From Nitrospira sp. bin75 (GTDB lineage Bacteria > Nitrospirota > Nitrospiria > Nitrospirales > UBA8639), in NCBI GenBank assembly GCA_002238765.1, contig MPMZ01000008.1, positions 1 to 64,000 of the forward strand: a stretch of 64,000 bases of DNA. Direction: 5' to 3'. The notes below the pieces were generated by a model. That model saw nothing but the letters and a program-made list of their open reading frames with translations, made no database searches and was not told the DNA's origin. Position numbers and translations under genes: made by a program. Below, one piece after another: positions 33,948 to 42,664 of the stretch. How positions within the stretch are numbered: the first letter of the stretch is position 1; each line of letters begins with the position of its first letter.

Positions 33948-34721
33948 TTAAAGCGAATCCAGGGTGTTCCCGTGGGGCTCGTGAAGGAAGAGAAAACAGT
34001 CGCGTAAGTGCTCGATGGTATCCGGCTGGAAGTGGGTGCCGGCCGGGGTGATGTTGCCGGTCTGGCGATGGTAGTGATACTCGGGCCAGGCCTGAGCCGC
34101 GAAGAGCGTCTGGTAGTGTACGAGGTCGGATTCGCGGTCGAACAGATAATACACCCCGCTGTAGTGTCGCGTGATGAGCGCCCGCGCATGATTCATGAAA
34201 GACCGATAGATGCGCGGGTCGTCTTGCCGCCAGCGTTCATAGTCCAAGGCCACCCAATAGTGCTGCGGGGAGTGCATCAGGGCGTCCGGCTTGTCGAATG
34301 GCTCGGGTAACGTGATGTGTTTGTCCCAGATCACTTCGTCGTAGTGATCCAGCCGCGTGAGCACGGCGTGTTGCACGGCCAGGTCGTGCACGAGGTGCGC
34401 GTAGCGGTTCAAGCGGGACGTTTGGGTGTGGGCGTGGGCTACGTCCCGGCCGGCGACCTGCAACAGGTCCACCCCGGCCTTGGTGAGCATGAGATAGCGA
34501 GATTGGTTTGTATGGACACTTTTAAAGTGTTGGATGATCTGGTCCTCGAGGAGCGCGCGAAAGAATTTATAGGAACTCTGGGCCGTCAGGCCGAGGCGGC
34601 GGGCGAGCAGGTCGACCGAGGAAAATTGAAATTCCAGGAGCCAGTCCAGGACGAGCCGGCGCTTTTCTGCCCGGACGGCCTGGGGGTATGTCAGCGTGGG
34701 ATCACGGTGTTCAATGCGCAT
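33948..34721 (-). CDS. Replication-relaxation family protein
   Basis: A 257-residue protein with an N-terminal winged helix (FSSVDLLARRLGLTAQSSYK; LTKAGVDLLQ) and the core YAHLVHDLAVQHAVL typical of the replication-relaxation family, which assists plasmid or conjugative-element DNA processing. AAAGGAGGGTGG precedes the start. It supports a mobilisable or plasmid-derived origin for the island. The IS1 element inserted about 50 bases past its 3' end. Confidence 0.8.
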   Translation of the reverse strand: MRIEHRDPTLTYPQAVRAEKRRLVLDWLLEFQFSSVDLLARRLGLTAQSSYKFFRALLEDQIIQHFKSVHTNQSRYLMLTKAGVDLLQVAGRDVAHAHTQTSRLNRYAHLVHDLAVQHAVLTRLDHYDEVIWDKHITLPEPFDKPDALMHSPQHYWVALDYERWRQDDPRIYRSFMNHARALITRHYSGVYYLFDRESDLVHYQTLFAAQAWPEYHYHRQTGNITPAGTHFQPDTIEHLRDCFLFLHEPHGNTLDSL

Positions 34722-34754
34722 GGGCCACCCTCCTTTCTCGGTGTCGGCAAGCCC

Positions 34755-34776
34755 GGCGGCCTGCGCCTAGGCCGCC
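34755..34776. other. Hairpin between AlpA and replication-relaxation genes
   Basis: GGCGGCCT (34755-34762) pairs with AGGCCGCC (34769-34776), six-base loop. It is in the short gap between the two genes and may tune the relative expression of the downstream gene; no U-tract follows. Confidence 0.4.
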
Positions 34777-34811
34777 ATGAACCGGCCACCTCATCAGGCC
34801 TCTTCGTCTTG

Positions 34812-35018
34812 TCATTTTGCTGTCTCGCCATACGAGCGCGGGCGCGAATCGACGTAGGCGCGAATGTCACTTGCGCGCCATCGCACGGCCCGCTCCGAGA
34901 CTTTCACCGGCACCGGAAAGGTGCCCTCGCGCATTTTTCGGTAAATGGTGCTACGGCTGAGCCCCGTGCGTCGCTCAACTTCACGGCGGGTCAGCAGCAT
35001 GTCTTGATCGGTCAACAT
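34812..35018 (-). CDS. AlpA-family transcriptional regulator / excisionase-like
   Basis: A 68-residue winged-helix protein of the AlpA/MerR-like type: LLTRREVERRTGLSRSTIYR, KMREGTFPVPVKVSERAVRW, RASDIRAYVDSR. Such proteins regulate integrase genes or act in excision of P4-type islands. The start at 35018 (MLTDQDM) gives normal spacing to AAAGGAGG; an ATG six bases earlier is too close. Confidence 0.9.
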   Translation of the reverse strand: MLTDQDMLLTRREVERRTGLSRSTIYRKMREGTFPVPVKVSERAVRWRASDIRAYVDSRPRSYGETAK

Positions 35019-35283
35019 GGGCATCACCTCCTTTGTGATGCGCGGAGGGTGCCACACTAGGCGGGGGCTGTCGTCCTGATTATTTCGCCCTTTTACTCAG
35101 GATAAATCCCTGGTGTTCCAGGAGCGTGCCAGAGTATCCAGGGCGTGCCGTCCTGTTGCTTTCGCAGGCTTGCTGAGGACATAATGTCCCGTCCTCCGAA
35201 GTGAAATCCAAGTCTGTCAGAAATAGCATGACAGGAGCCCCGTCGCACGGAGTCCCATCCTGCGGGAGCAGTGCCGCCGTCTG

Positions 35284-35304
35284 TGGGAACAAACTTGGGA
35301 ACAC
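35284..35304 (+). repeat. 21-bp direct repeat near right island end
   Basis: An identical copy of 20081-20101 in the same orientation, 62 bases inside attR. Confidence 0.7.
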
Positions 35305-35365
35305 ACATGACATGATCGGCGAAACGCTCCTGTTTATAGTGGTTTTGCGCATCATTGCAAGAACA

Positions 35366-35379
35366 CCCTCTCCGCCATT
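35366..35379 (+). other. attR of the genomic island
   Basis: CCCTCTCCGCCATT, identical to the tRNA-Ser 3' end copy. Chromosome-like sequence resumes beyond it. Confidence 0.85.
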
Positions 35380-35474
35380 AATGCATCTCTTCTGCCTTCC
35401 TTTCCCTCGCCCCCTAAACATGCAAATCCGCCCAAGGCACAATCGGCTGCTCCACTTCCTGCCGGAACACTGTC

Positions 35475-36536
35475 ATGCGTGAACAGCGCTGGGAATCCCG
35501 TCAAGCCTTGACGTTCCCCCAAGTCCTCGACCTGCTCGACCGGTTGCAAGCCAAAGGATTGCGTCCCGTTGATCCTGAAAAAGAAGGAATCTGTTATATC
35601 GAAGAGTGGCCGGTTCCGTCGCCGGAGGCCATTCAACGACTCGATCAATGGCCGCTGGAGGACGTGACGATGATTCACGTGCTCGACGCCTGGAAGGACG
35701 ATTTCTTTCTTCTGGCCGGCCGCTACCATTCGACCTTCCAACGGTACCAATCCGTCAGCGCCTATTGTTCAATCAGCCACCCGTGGCATCTCTCGATCCA
35801 CCTAGCCACCCTTCAGCCCCTGGCCATGTTCTGGATGGGATTTCGGCATACGCACTCCTTCATCAGAATTCGATTCCATACCGCGACGATCATTGCCCAG
35901 GGTGAACCCTATGACCACCAGCAACGGCCGATCTGGCTGGATGAACGACAAGCGGTATTCCGTGAAGCGATTGAATTACTCGATTTACCGATAGACGTCT
36001 CGATTCAAAAAGACCGGATCACGCTCCGCAACGCCCACGAAGAAGTGCCGTTTTTTTGTTCATGGCCGGACGCGTTCGGTCCGTGTCAATTCGAATTCAA
36101 TTCCTCGGATCCGTTCGCCTTTCTCGTGCCGGCCAGCGGATTGGCTTCGACGCATAGACTGCCCACGGCCACGGTCCGAATTTATCTGACCGGCTTTTCC
36201 CGGGAAGCCCTGAATGAGTTCAAGGCGATCGAGCCCAATGTCCGCACGGTCTACCGCTGTTCCGCGCATGCCTGCCTCACGGACCTTCCGGCCCTGTTGG
36301 ACATTGCAGGCAAGGGCGGCCGGCTGTACACCACGGTTTCCGAATTTCGAACGCAAGCCCTTCTCCCCGATCACCCGGATGCCGCCGCCATTATCGGAAT
36401 CATGGGGACGGACAATCACTATCAACTCGAAGTCCGGTTGAATATGATGCCCCTGCCCATGGACGAGATGACCGCCTGGCTCGAAGATTTGTTCACCTGG
36501 CCCATGACCTACGCTCCACTCTCCCCCTTTCCATAA
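35475..36536 (+). CDS. Hypothetical 353-residue protein
   Basis: Unknown. Cytoplasmic, no membrane segment or signal peptide, with many aromatic residues and no recognised motif. The N-terminal half includes QALTFPQVLDLLDRLQAKGL and the C-terminal half DNHYQLEVRLNMMPLPMDEM. Base composition matches the core chromosome, so it probably belongs to the host rather than the island. The start is the ATG at 35475; no clear ribosome binding site is seen. Confidence 0.7.
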   Translation: MREQRWESRQALTFPQVLDLLDRLQAKGLRPVDPEKEGICYIEEWPVPSPEAIQRLDQWPLEDVTMIHVLDAWKDDFFLLAGRYHSTFQRYQSVSAYCSISHPWHLSIHLATLQPLAMFWMGFRHTHSFIRIRFHTATIIAQGEPYDHQQRPIWLDERQAVFREAIELLDLPIDVSIQKDRITLRNAHEEVPFFCSWPDAFGPCQFEFNSSDPFAFLVPASGLASTHRLPTATVRIYLTGFSREALNEFKAIEPNVRTVYRCSAHACLTDLPALLDIAGKGGRLYTTVSEFRTQALLPDHPDAAAIIGIMGTDNHYQLEVRLNMMPLPMDEMTAWLEDLFTWPMTYAPLSPFP

Positions 36537-36826
36537 AGCTATCAGCCACCAGACCGTTGTGCTATAAAAACGCTCGCGCCACTTCCAGAATTTCGCAGAA
36601 CCGGTGGTCTAGCTTCTAGGAGAGGATGAGAGAAAGGTTACTTGCACAACACGGACTAGGATACGCATACTTGAGTTGATTACGGTTCTCTTGGAATCCT
36701 GGGCATCGGGCATAACCGGTAAATCATAAGCCCTTGAATTCACTTAAACCTTCTCGGTCAAATTCAAATCACCGCAGACACCAGCAAACTTTCGTTCATC
36801 AGCAATTACCGGCGCTTGAGAGGAAC

Positions 36827-37948
36827 ATGACCAAGCTCAACTCGATAGCGATTCGCGGTTTTCGGTCGGTCAAAGAGGCGACGCTGGAATTTCGCCCTCT
36901 CAACGTGTTGATCGGTGCCAACGGTGCCGGCAAGAGCAATCTGATCTCGTTCTTCAAGATGATGAACGAACTGACGGCCGGACGTCTTCAACAATATATC
37001 GCTGCCACGGGACGAGCCGCGGCCAACCTGTATTTTGGCCCCAAGGTTACGCCGCAACTGGAAGCAGAACTGCATTTCAGAGTGACGGATGAAATCGAAG
37101 ACACTTATCGAATGCGACTCTTTTACGCTGCTAATGACTCGCTGATATTCGCAGAAGAGCACCTGTCATTTCTTACCAGAGGTCATGTGACTCCCAGGGA
37201 AGTGAATCTCGGAGCCGGGCACGAGGAAACTTTGATTAGAAACACGGCTTCTGAAGGTGAGTCAACGGCGAAAACGACAGCAAAAACCATTTTGTATATG
37301 CTCAACCGCTGCCGCGTCTTTCATTTTCACGACACCGGACCGACCGCAAGAATCATGCAGTATTGTTACATAGATGACAGTCGTTGGCTCATGCATGATG
37401 CCGGCAACCTGGCTGCAGTTCTCTACCGGCTACAATCGCAGAACGAGACTGCCTATCGCCGCATCGTGGCCACCATCAAGCAAGTCGCCCCCTTCTTCGA
37501 CGATTTCGTCCTCGAGCCCACCGGTCCAGGCAAAAGAGAGATCATACTGAACTGGCGACACCGCGAATCCGATCTGGTTTTTGGTCCACATCAGCTTTCT
37601 GATGGGACGCTTCGGGCCATTTGCCTGATTAGCTTGTTGATGCAGCCTGCGGAAGAGTTGCCTTGCCTGATTATCGTTGACGAACCGGAGCTTGGCCTCC
37701 ATCCTTACGCCTTGAGCGTCATCGCTTCATTATTCCGGTCCGCAAGCCATCACGCCCAAGTTCTGCTGAGCACCCAGTCCAGTGAGTTTCTCAATCATTT
37801 CGACGTTGAAGACATCGTTATCGTCGAACGTGACGGTGAATCATCCAAATTCGTTCGACCCAACGTGGAAGAATTGAAAGACTGGTTACAAGATTATTCC
37901 CTCGGAGAAATCTGGACGAAGAACGTCATCGGCGCCGGCCCTCACTGA
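36827..37948 (+). CDS. AAA family ATPase (AAA15/21-like)
   Basis: A 373-residue SMC/RecF-like ATPase: TKLNSIAIRGFRSVKEATLE, Walker A GANGAGKSNLI near residue 32, LSDGTLRAICL (signature region), Walker B LIIVDEPELGLHP, and HHAQVLLSTQSSEFLNHF. GAGAGGA precedes the ATG at 36827. It overlaps the DUF4276 gene by one base. ATPases of this class paired with a TOPRIM-like partner form anti-phage or RNA-targeting systems (OLD, PARIS), so a defence role is plausible. Confidence 0.85.
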   Translation: MTKLNSIAIRGFRSVKEATLEFRPLNVLIGANGAGKSNLISFFKMMNELTAGRLQQYIAATGRAAANLYFGPKVTPQLEAELHFRVTDEIEDTYRMRLFYAANDSLIFAEEHLSFLTRGHVTPREVNLGAGHEETLIRNTASEGESTAKTTAKTILYMLNRCRVFHFHDTGPTARIMQYCYIDDSRWLMHDAGNLAAVLYRLQSQNETAYRRIVATIKQVAPFFDDFVLEPTGPGKREIILNWRHRESDLVFGPHQLSDGTLRAICLISLLMQPAEELPCLIIVDEPELGLHPYALSVIASLFRSASHHAQVLLSTQSSEFLNHFDVEDIVIVERDGESSKFVRPNVEELKDWLQDYSLGEIWTKNVIGAGPH

Positions 37949-38628
37949 TGGCAAGACTCCAACTTTTTGCCGAGGGCCCGACGGAACAAACGTTCGCGGA
38001 CACCGTGCTGAAACCGCATTTGGCACAGCATGGAGTTTATATACAAAAGACTATCCTGATAGCTAACGCTTACAAGAAAGGGAAAATTTATCGGGGAGGT
38101 GGCAGAAATTTCGACGCGATGCAAAAAGACATCCTTCGCTCTCTTAAGCAGAATTCCGCGCCTGACGTGTTCTTTACGTCGATGATTGATCTCTACGCCC
38201 TACCCAAAAGATTTCCCGGAACTGAAAAAGTTGCACAGTACGATAACGATCCTTACAGACGCGTCGAAGTTCTCGAAGAATCGTGGGCAGAGAACACGAA
38301 TGACAAGCGATTCATACCTCACATCCAGCTACATGAATACGAAGCTTACCTGTTCGCGGATATTTCAAAGCTCTCGTTCTTTTACCAAAACACCGCGGCA
38401 ATCAAAAAACTGCAACACATCGTTGATACCGTAGGAGGACCGCCGGAACTGATCGATGACGGACAACACACCGCCCCATCAAAACGAATCACGAAATGGC
38501 TGCCAAAATATGCAAGTGAGAAAGTCATCGTTGGGGCTCAAACAGCGGAACGAATTGGCTTAGCCAAAATTCGCAGTAAATGTCCTCATTTCGCGAAATG
38601 GCTCGAACGACTCGAGAACCTCGGATAA
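37948..38628 (+). CDS. DUF4276 family protein (TOPRIM-like partner)
   Basis: A 226-residue protein that starts LQLFAEGPTEQTFADTVL, the TOPRIM-type Glu motif, followed by TSMIDLYALPKRFPG (Asp motif) and HEYEAYLFADI. The C-terminus is basic. DUF4276 proteins usually sit beside AAA ATPases, as here (TGATG overlap). Probably a nuclease effector controlled by the ATPase; its target is unknown. Confidence 0.85.
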   Translation: MARLQLFAEGPTEQTFADTVLKPHLAQHGVYIQKTILIANAYKKGKIYRGGGRNFDAMQKDILRSLKQNSAPDVFFTSMIDLYALPKRFPGTEKVAQYDNDPYRRVEVLEESWAENTNDKRFIPHIQLHEYEAYLFADISKLSFFYQNTAAIKKLQHIVDTVGGPPELIDDGQHTAPSKRITKWLPKYASEKVIVGAQTAERIGLAKIRSKCPHFAKWLERLENLG

Positions 38629-38703
38629 ATACTCCATAACCCCACCAAATCCGGCAATCCAACCCCTTGTAGATCGCCAAGCGTCGAAAAAGCCCTGACA
38701 AAA

Positions 38704-39048
38704 TTATGTACTCTCACTTGAATGAACGGCTTGCTTTAAGGTGTCTTTCACCCAAACGTTTAAGGTTTTATTCTCGTCTGCAGCCGCGATGCTGATCATT
38801 TCGTGAACATCAGGACCAATCCGGGCAACAAATTTGCCGGAATATGATTTATAGGGGGCGATTCCCCTCCGTGCACACTCATCCAGATAGACTGCCAAAG
38901 ACTTTTTGAACTCACGTTTCAACTCGGCCACTGTCTTGCCGTAAAAATCCGCGCTGCCGGTTAATCCCAGGATCTCTCCCCGGAACAGTTCTGCATCCTG
39001 ATCAAACTCGATTTTTGCCTTCATGTTCCCGAGCGTCATGATATTCAT
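38704..39048 (-). CDS. HicB-family antitoxin-like protein
   Basis: A 114-residue protein: a degenerate RNase H-like HicB fold (EFDQDAELFRGEILGLTGSA) and a C-terminal ribbon-helix-helix type segment (GKFVARIGPDVHEMISIAAA). The start overlaps the stop of a HicA remnant in an ATGA; an alternative start is at 39024. With its toxin reduced to a stub, it may be an orphan antitoxin or a decaying gene. Confidence 0.85.
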   Translation of the reverse strand: MNIMTLGNMKAKIEFDQDAELFRGEILGLTGSADFYGKTVAELKREFKKSLAVYLDECARRGIAPYKSYSGKFVARIGPDVHEMISIAAADENKTLNVWVKDTLKQAVHSSEST

Positions 39049-39104
39049 GGCTTGACTCCGTTCTCTTCCAATAATTTTCTGATGATGTTCTCCCCAAAAC
39101 GGGG
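39045..39104 (-). pseudogene. HicA toxin, C-terminal stub
   Basis: The last 19 codons before the HicB start read PRFGENIIRKLLEENGVKP, resembling the HicA C-terminal helix. A TAG lies immediately upstream (39105-39107), and no HicA double-stranded RNA-binding core or catalytic His remains in the next 100 bases. Confidence 0.5.
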
Positions 39105-39230
39105 CTAGGTATACTGCGAAAAATCTCTTTCATGAGGGGACCCCGGTCTTTGCATAAACGGGCGGAGTGTTATACCGTTGCAGGGTTTATGAAATAGCTT
39201 CCAAGAACGCCGTATCGAAAGGAATTTCCG

Positions 39231-40304
39231 GTGAAAATTGCACAGGTTATGCTCGACCCGAATTATGGGGGGGCGCAGAGATATTTTGCAGATCTTTGCC
39301 TGGAACTCGCCGGCAGGGGACATTCAGTGCTATCCATAATCCGTAAAAACAGCGTCCTAGAGCCTGAATTAGTCTCGATGGAAAATATAAAGGTGGTAGC
39401 CGTCAACAACCTGTTTGGGTGGTATGATCCATTTGCCACGAATCAGATTAAAATCGCACTCAACCGGTTTCAGCCGAACATTGTCGAAACACATTTGGCT
39501 CGAGCGGCGTTTCTCACAGGGAAAACCAAACCCGCCGGCAAGTGGCCGTTGATTACCAAAACGCATGGCAACATCAACGGCAAGTATTACCGGAATATGG
39601 ATTTCATCGTTCCAACTACAGTTCAGGCGGCGAAATCGGAATACCATCGCAATGTTCCCCAGCATAAATTTTCTACGGTCATTCCCAACTTGGCACGACT
39701 AAAACCAGTATCGACAGTTGTAAAACCTACTCGAATAGAAAAGATCTTTGCAGCAGGCCGGTTTGTAAAGAAAAAGGGGTTTAATATTTTGCTACAAGCA
39801 CTAGCCGAATTGAAATCGATGGATATAAATTTCTCGCTGCAAATAGCCGGCGATGGTCCGGAATTCAACTCCCTCAAGGCACTGTCAACTGAATTGGGAT
39901 TAAACGAAAACGTGCAGTTTCTGGGTCGCAGAAATGACATTCCGGATTTGATCAAAAATGCCGACCTGTTCGTGCTATCCTCCCTTAGCGATCATTTTCC
40001 AATCATTGTACTGGAAGCAATGGCAATGGGGACTCCAATTGTTGCAACCCGTTGTGAGGAAGGTCATCCGCTCGATGCCCTTGATGAAGAATCAGCCATA
40101 CTCGTCGACAAAGGTGAAAAATCCGCACTCTTTCATGGACTGCGAAAAGCCATACAAGACCCGGAAAGTTGTGGGAATCGGGCACAAAACGCGTTAACTG
40201 TATATAAGAATTGCTATGCCGCCGATGCCGTCGTTCCAAAAATTCTAGCTCTCTATGATGGCGTCATACAGCAGTTTGAATGCAACAATGGGACTCGGCA
40301 TTAA
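39231..40304 (+). CDS. Glycosyltransferase family 4
   Basis: A 357-residue GT-B glycosyltransferase: N-terminal KIAQVMLDPNYGGAQRYFAD, C-terminal donor site KIFAAGRFVKKKGFNILLQA, LGRRNDIPDLIKNADLFVLS and the EX7E-like EAMAMGTPIVATRCEE. It acts at the inner membrane on a glycan or lipid-linked acceptor. It is distinctly more AT-rich than neighbours, suggesting transfer. It is the only plus-strand gene of the glycan cluster. Confidence 0.9.
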   Translation: MKIAQVMLDPNYGGAQRYFADLCLELAGRGHSVLSIIRKNSVLEPELVSMENIKVVAVNNLFGWYDPFATNQIKIALNRFQPNIVETHLARAAFLTGKTKPAGKWPLITKTHGNINGKYYRNMDFIVPTTVQAAKSEYHRNVPQHKFSTVIPNLARLKPVSTVVKPTRIEKIFAAGRFVKKKGFNILLQALAELKSMDINFSLQIAGDGPEFNSLKALSTELGLNENVQFLGRRNDIPDLIKNADLFVLSSLSDHFPIIVLEAMAMGTPIVATRCEEGHPLDALDEESAILVDKGEKSALFHGLRKAIQDPESCGNRAQNALTVYKNCYAADAVVPKILALYDGVIQQFECNNGTRH

Positions 40305-40371
40305 TTGCACGTAACCAATTCGATTTGTGCTTAAAATAGTGCCTGTTAACGTCATCACCATCAAATGGGGC

Positions 40372-40389
40372 AAGGCGGCTCCGCCTTTT
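40372..40389 (+). terminator. Intrinsic terminator after family 4 glycosyltransferase
   Basis: AAGGC pairs with GCCTT around GGCTCC, ending in TTTT. Confidence 0.6.
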
Positions 40390-40440
40390 CGTATAGGTCG
40401 GCGGGTTGATTAAACGAATCTGCCCGCGTCAGCGGTCCAT

Positions 40441-41193
40441 TCAAGGCCAGTAGAGATTGATGTACGGCTGCTTTATCAGCTTGGCTCTTTCGCGGAGTGC
40501 GTTCACACGCGGCTCGTGGCCGAGGATCAACCTTTCATGAGTTTCCGCGAAAATATGGTCGATTCGATTCAGAATATCGGGCCTATCGAACAGCGCCTCG
40601 AGCAAATCGACCTCTGCGCCTTCGATATCCATCTTGAGAAGCCCGATGTCTTCATTCAGATCTTCGAGATACGTGATGAAATTGACCTGTTGGATCTCGA
40701 TGGCTCCATCTTCACTAAGCTTCCTGTTGCCTGAGATGACAGAACTCGATTGGGAATTCAGGGCGGGATTCTCTTCGAACCGAGCGTGCCGGTAGAGCAG
40801 AACCGTCGACTCGCTGGCGCCTGCCGCCGCATTTTCAATTTTGACATTGTCTAGACCGGCAACATTGGTCTGAAGCGCCGCATAAGCCCAAGGATCGGGT
40901 TCGAAAGCGATCACCTGTTTGGTCCCCGAGGCCATCTTTCTAGTGTATTCGCCAATATTAGCGCCCAGATCGATGCACGTCATGCCCTCAGAACGGTGTA
41001 TCGCCTTCTCAAATTCGATCAGAGCCTGTCGCCTCATATATTTGCGTTCGTATCGGCGACCAAGCTTTCCGGGCAGTTGGCGCAACGCTGTATATATCAC
41101 CAGCTTCATAGCTTGAATATATTCATTCATCTGTTGTCGGCCCAAAAGCATAGCGCAGTCTCTTTTCGCTCTGACCTTCCCCTCAATTCTCAC
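40441..41193 (-). CDS. FkbM-family methyltransferase
   Basis: A 250-residue SAM-dependent methyltransferase: the AdoMet loop TCIDLGANIGEYTRKMA near residue 75, AFEPDPWAYAALQTN, and the FkbM signature LLKMDIEGAEVDLLEAL. In glycan clusters these methylate sugar hydroxyls. The GTG at 41193 overlaps the stop of the preceding frame (41190-41462); an ATG downstream at MLLGRQQM is an alternative start. Confidence 0.9.
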   Translation of the reverse strand: MRIEGKVRAKRDCAMLLGRQQMNEYIQAMKLVIYTALRQLPGKLGRRYERKYMRRQALIEFEKAIHRSEGMTCIDLGANIGEYTRKMASGTKQVIAFEPDPWAYAALQTNVAGLDNVKIENAAAGASESTVLLYRHARFEENPALNSQSSSVISGNRKLSEDGAIEIQQVNFITYLEDLNEDIGLLKMDIEGAEVDLLEALFDRPDILNRIDHIFAETHERLILGHEPRVNALRERAKLIKQPYINLYWP

Positions 41194-41462
41194 AAACGGA
41201 GTTCCGGCCAGTTGAAGAGAAGGTAATCCAACGCCGCTCGACTACCAAAGAGCTTCGATAGATGGCGAAGACGCATGCGAAGCTGCGAGGCAATCCGGCG
41301 GGCACGATAGACACCTCGTCCGCGCAGTGGAGAATCCCTGCAGGTTGATGATTCTGTCGGAATGGTTGCACCACCACGTAGGCGGCGCACTAATCGAGTT
41401 GCAGGGCAAATCCCGGGTCGGCCTGCCACGAGGTCGATGCCCCCGTCCTTGTCGAAATGCAA
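41190..41462 (-). pseudogene. Possible gene remnant before FkbM gene
   Basis: A 90-codon frame whose stop overlaps the GTG of the FkbM gene. It is basic (RRIASQLRMRLRHLSKLF; ALDYLLFNWPELRL) with no recognised domain. It may be the 3' end of a frameshifted or truncated gene following the family 25 glycosyltransferase, or chance. Confidence 0.3.
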
Positions 41463-41482
41463 GTGTCAGACCTTCGGCACGG

Positions 41483-42229
41483 TCACGTCTTTTTTTGCAT
41501 CCAATGCCAATGGAGAAGCGCTTGATAACGAAATTGATAAATCAGACTGTGCCACGCTTGCATGCTGCCGCGTTTCACCAATAACCGTCGCTCCTCCCGA
41601 ATCGTACGAGTCACTGCCTGCTGATCGCCGGCCAGCACCGGCGATGGCAATACGAGGGCCACTCTGAGCCCGGTCTCCCAGAAAAACTTCTGATCTTCGT
41701 CGACGGGTCGGAAAAAGGGGGTTGCCCGTCTGACGAGATGCCGCGACGCCTCGCGTGTCAAGCCATACCCCACCGTGCAGGAAGGTACCCGAAAAGGTAC
41801 CACAACCTCGTGCCTCGGACCAAGTTGGCGCCGCGTCACTGTCCGTGGTCCCTGATCGAATGAAAACAGCTTGACCATGTCCCAATCTCGCTCGTCCTCG
41901 GACAGCCGGCTTAGCACGTCGGGAAGGTCTTCTGTTGCCAGGAAATCATCCTCGAAGATGAAGCCCCCGGCGCTCTCGCCCTCGGCGACCCGCCGCCAAG
42001 CCGTCACGTGACTGAGGTAGCAGCCGATCTCAGGACGGAGAAGCGGATGCTTCCCTCGCCGGCGGTTGACTTCGGCATCGTAGGCGAGGCTGATTTCCGA
42101 TTCGGACAGCGCCCAGCCATTGACGGCGTCAATCCTTTCGAATGGGATGCGTTGCGCGGTGAGTTGCCGCGCAGTGTTGTCCATCCGTACGGTGTTCTCG
42201 GCCAAATTAATGACGTAGGACGGCCACAT
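41483..42229 (-). CDS. Glycosyltransferase family 25 (LPS biosynthesis)
   Basis: A 248-residue enzyme of the GT25 type that adds galactose or glucose to lipooligosaccharide in the cytoplasm: YVINLAENTVRMDNTARQL, GCYLSHVTAWRRVAEGES, FIFEDDFLAT (acidic ED motif) and VDEDQKFFWE. The start at 42229 (MWPSYVIN) is chosen from homology, without a clear ribosome binding site; upstream in-frame ATGs exist to 42292. Confidence 0.85.
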   Translation of the reverse strand: MWPSYVINLAENTVRMDNTARQLTAQRIPFERIDAVNGWALSESEISLAYDAEVNRRRGKHPLLRPEIGCYLSHVTAWRRVAEGESAGGFIFEDDFLATEDLPDVLSRLSEDERDWDMVKLFSFDQGPRTVTRRQLGPRHEVVVPFRVPSCTVGYGLTREASRHLVRRATPFFRPVDEDQKFFWETGLRVALVLPSPVLAGDQQAVTRTIREERRLLVKRGSMQAWHSLIYQFRYQALLHWHWMQKKT

Positions 42230-42296
42230 GGTCAATGCTGAATCACTCCCAGAAGCGAAGGCAGGATGCACCAGGGGCATCCGTACGAGCATCTAT

Positions 42297-42664
42297 TCAT
42301 AGATAACGGATGAAGCGCCGAATCCTTCTCGACAGCCCAGGCTTCTGGCGACCCTCTGCAAGCACATCGGGTTCTGCACAAAATTCTTTCAGTTGCGGAA
42401 CGTGTGCAAGCCAATTTCGAATTCGCGACGAGTGCGTTGCACCCACCATGACATCTTCGGCCAAAAAGTAGTTCCGAAATCTTACATTCGACAGCATCCG
42501 CAAAATTTTCTCGGTTTTCTGCGCATACTCCGAATCTTGTACAAATCAAAATCGATCATGACATTTCCGATTTTGTGTAACTCATCGCTTTCCATCAGAG
42601 TTCCTGACATAGACGATTTTCCAGGCATTGCGAGGCACGAGATAAGATTGACTATTCGCGCCAT
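42297..42664 (-). pseudogene. Frameshifted hypothetical gene in glycan cluster
   Basis: Two overlapping frames appear to belong together. From 42664: MARIVNLISCLAMPGKSSMS through DFDLYKIRSMRRKPRK. Then in another frame: EKILRMLSNVRFRNYFLAED, VMVGATHSSRIRNWLAHVPQ, to IRRFIRYL at 42297. They would join near 42515. The start overlaps the upstream gene by 13 bases. No family is recognised. Confidence 0.35.

Larger units (their letters stand above)
19919..35379. mobile_element. Genomic island integrated in tRNA-Ser
   Basis: A 15.5-kb island bounded by the 14-bp direct repeat CCCTCTCCGCCATT: the tRNA 3' end (19919-19932) and a second copy at 35366-35379. The integrase lies just inside the left end; AlpA and replication-relaxation genes lie inside the right end. 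The cargo is mostly short accessory and probable defence genes with base composition unlike the flanking chromosome, and it contains a nested IS1-family transposon. Confidence 0.9.
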
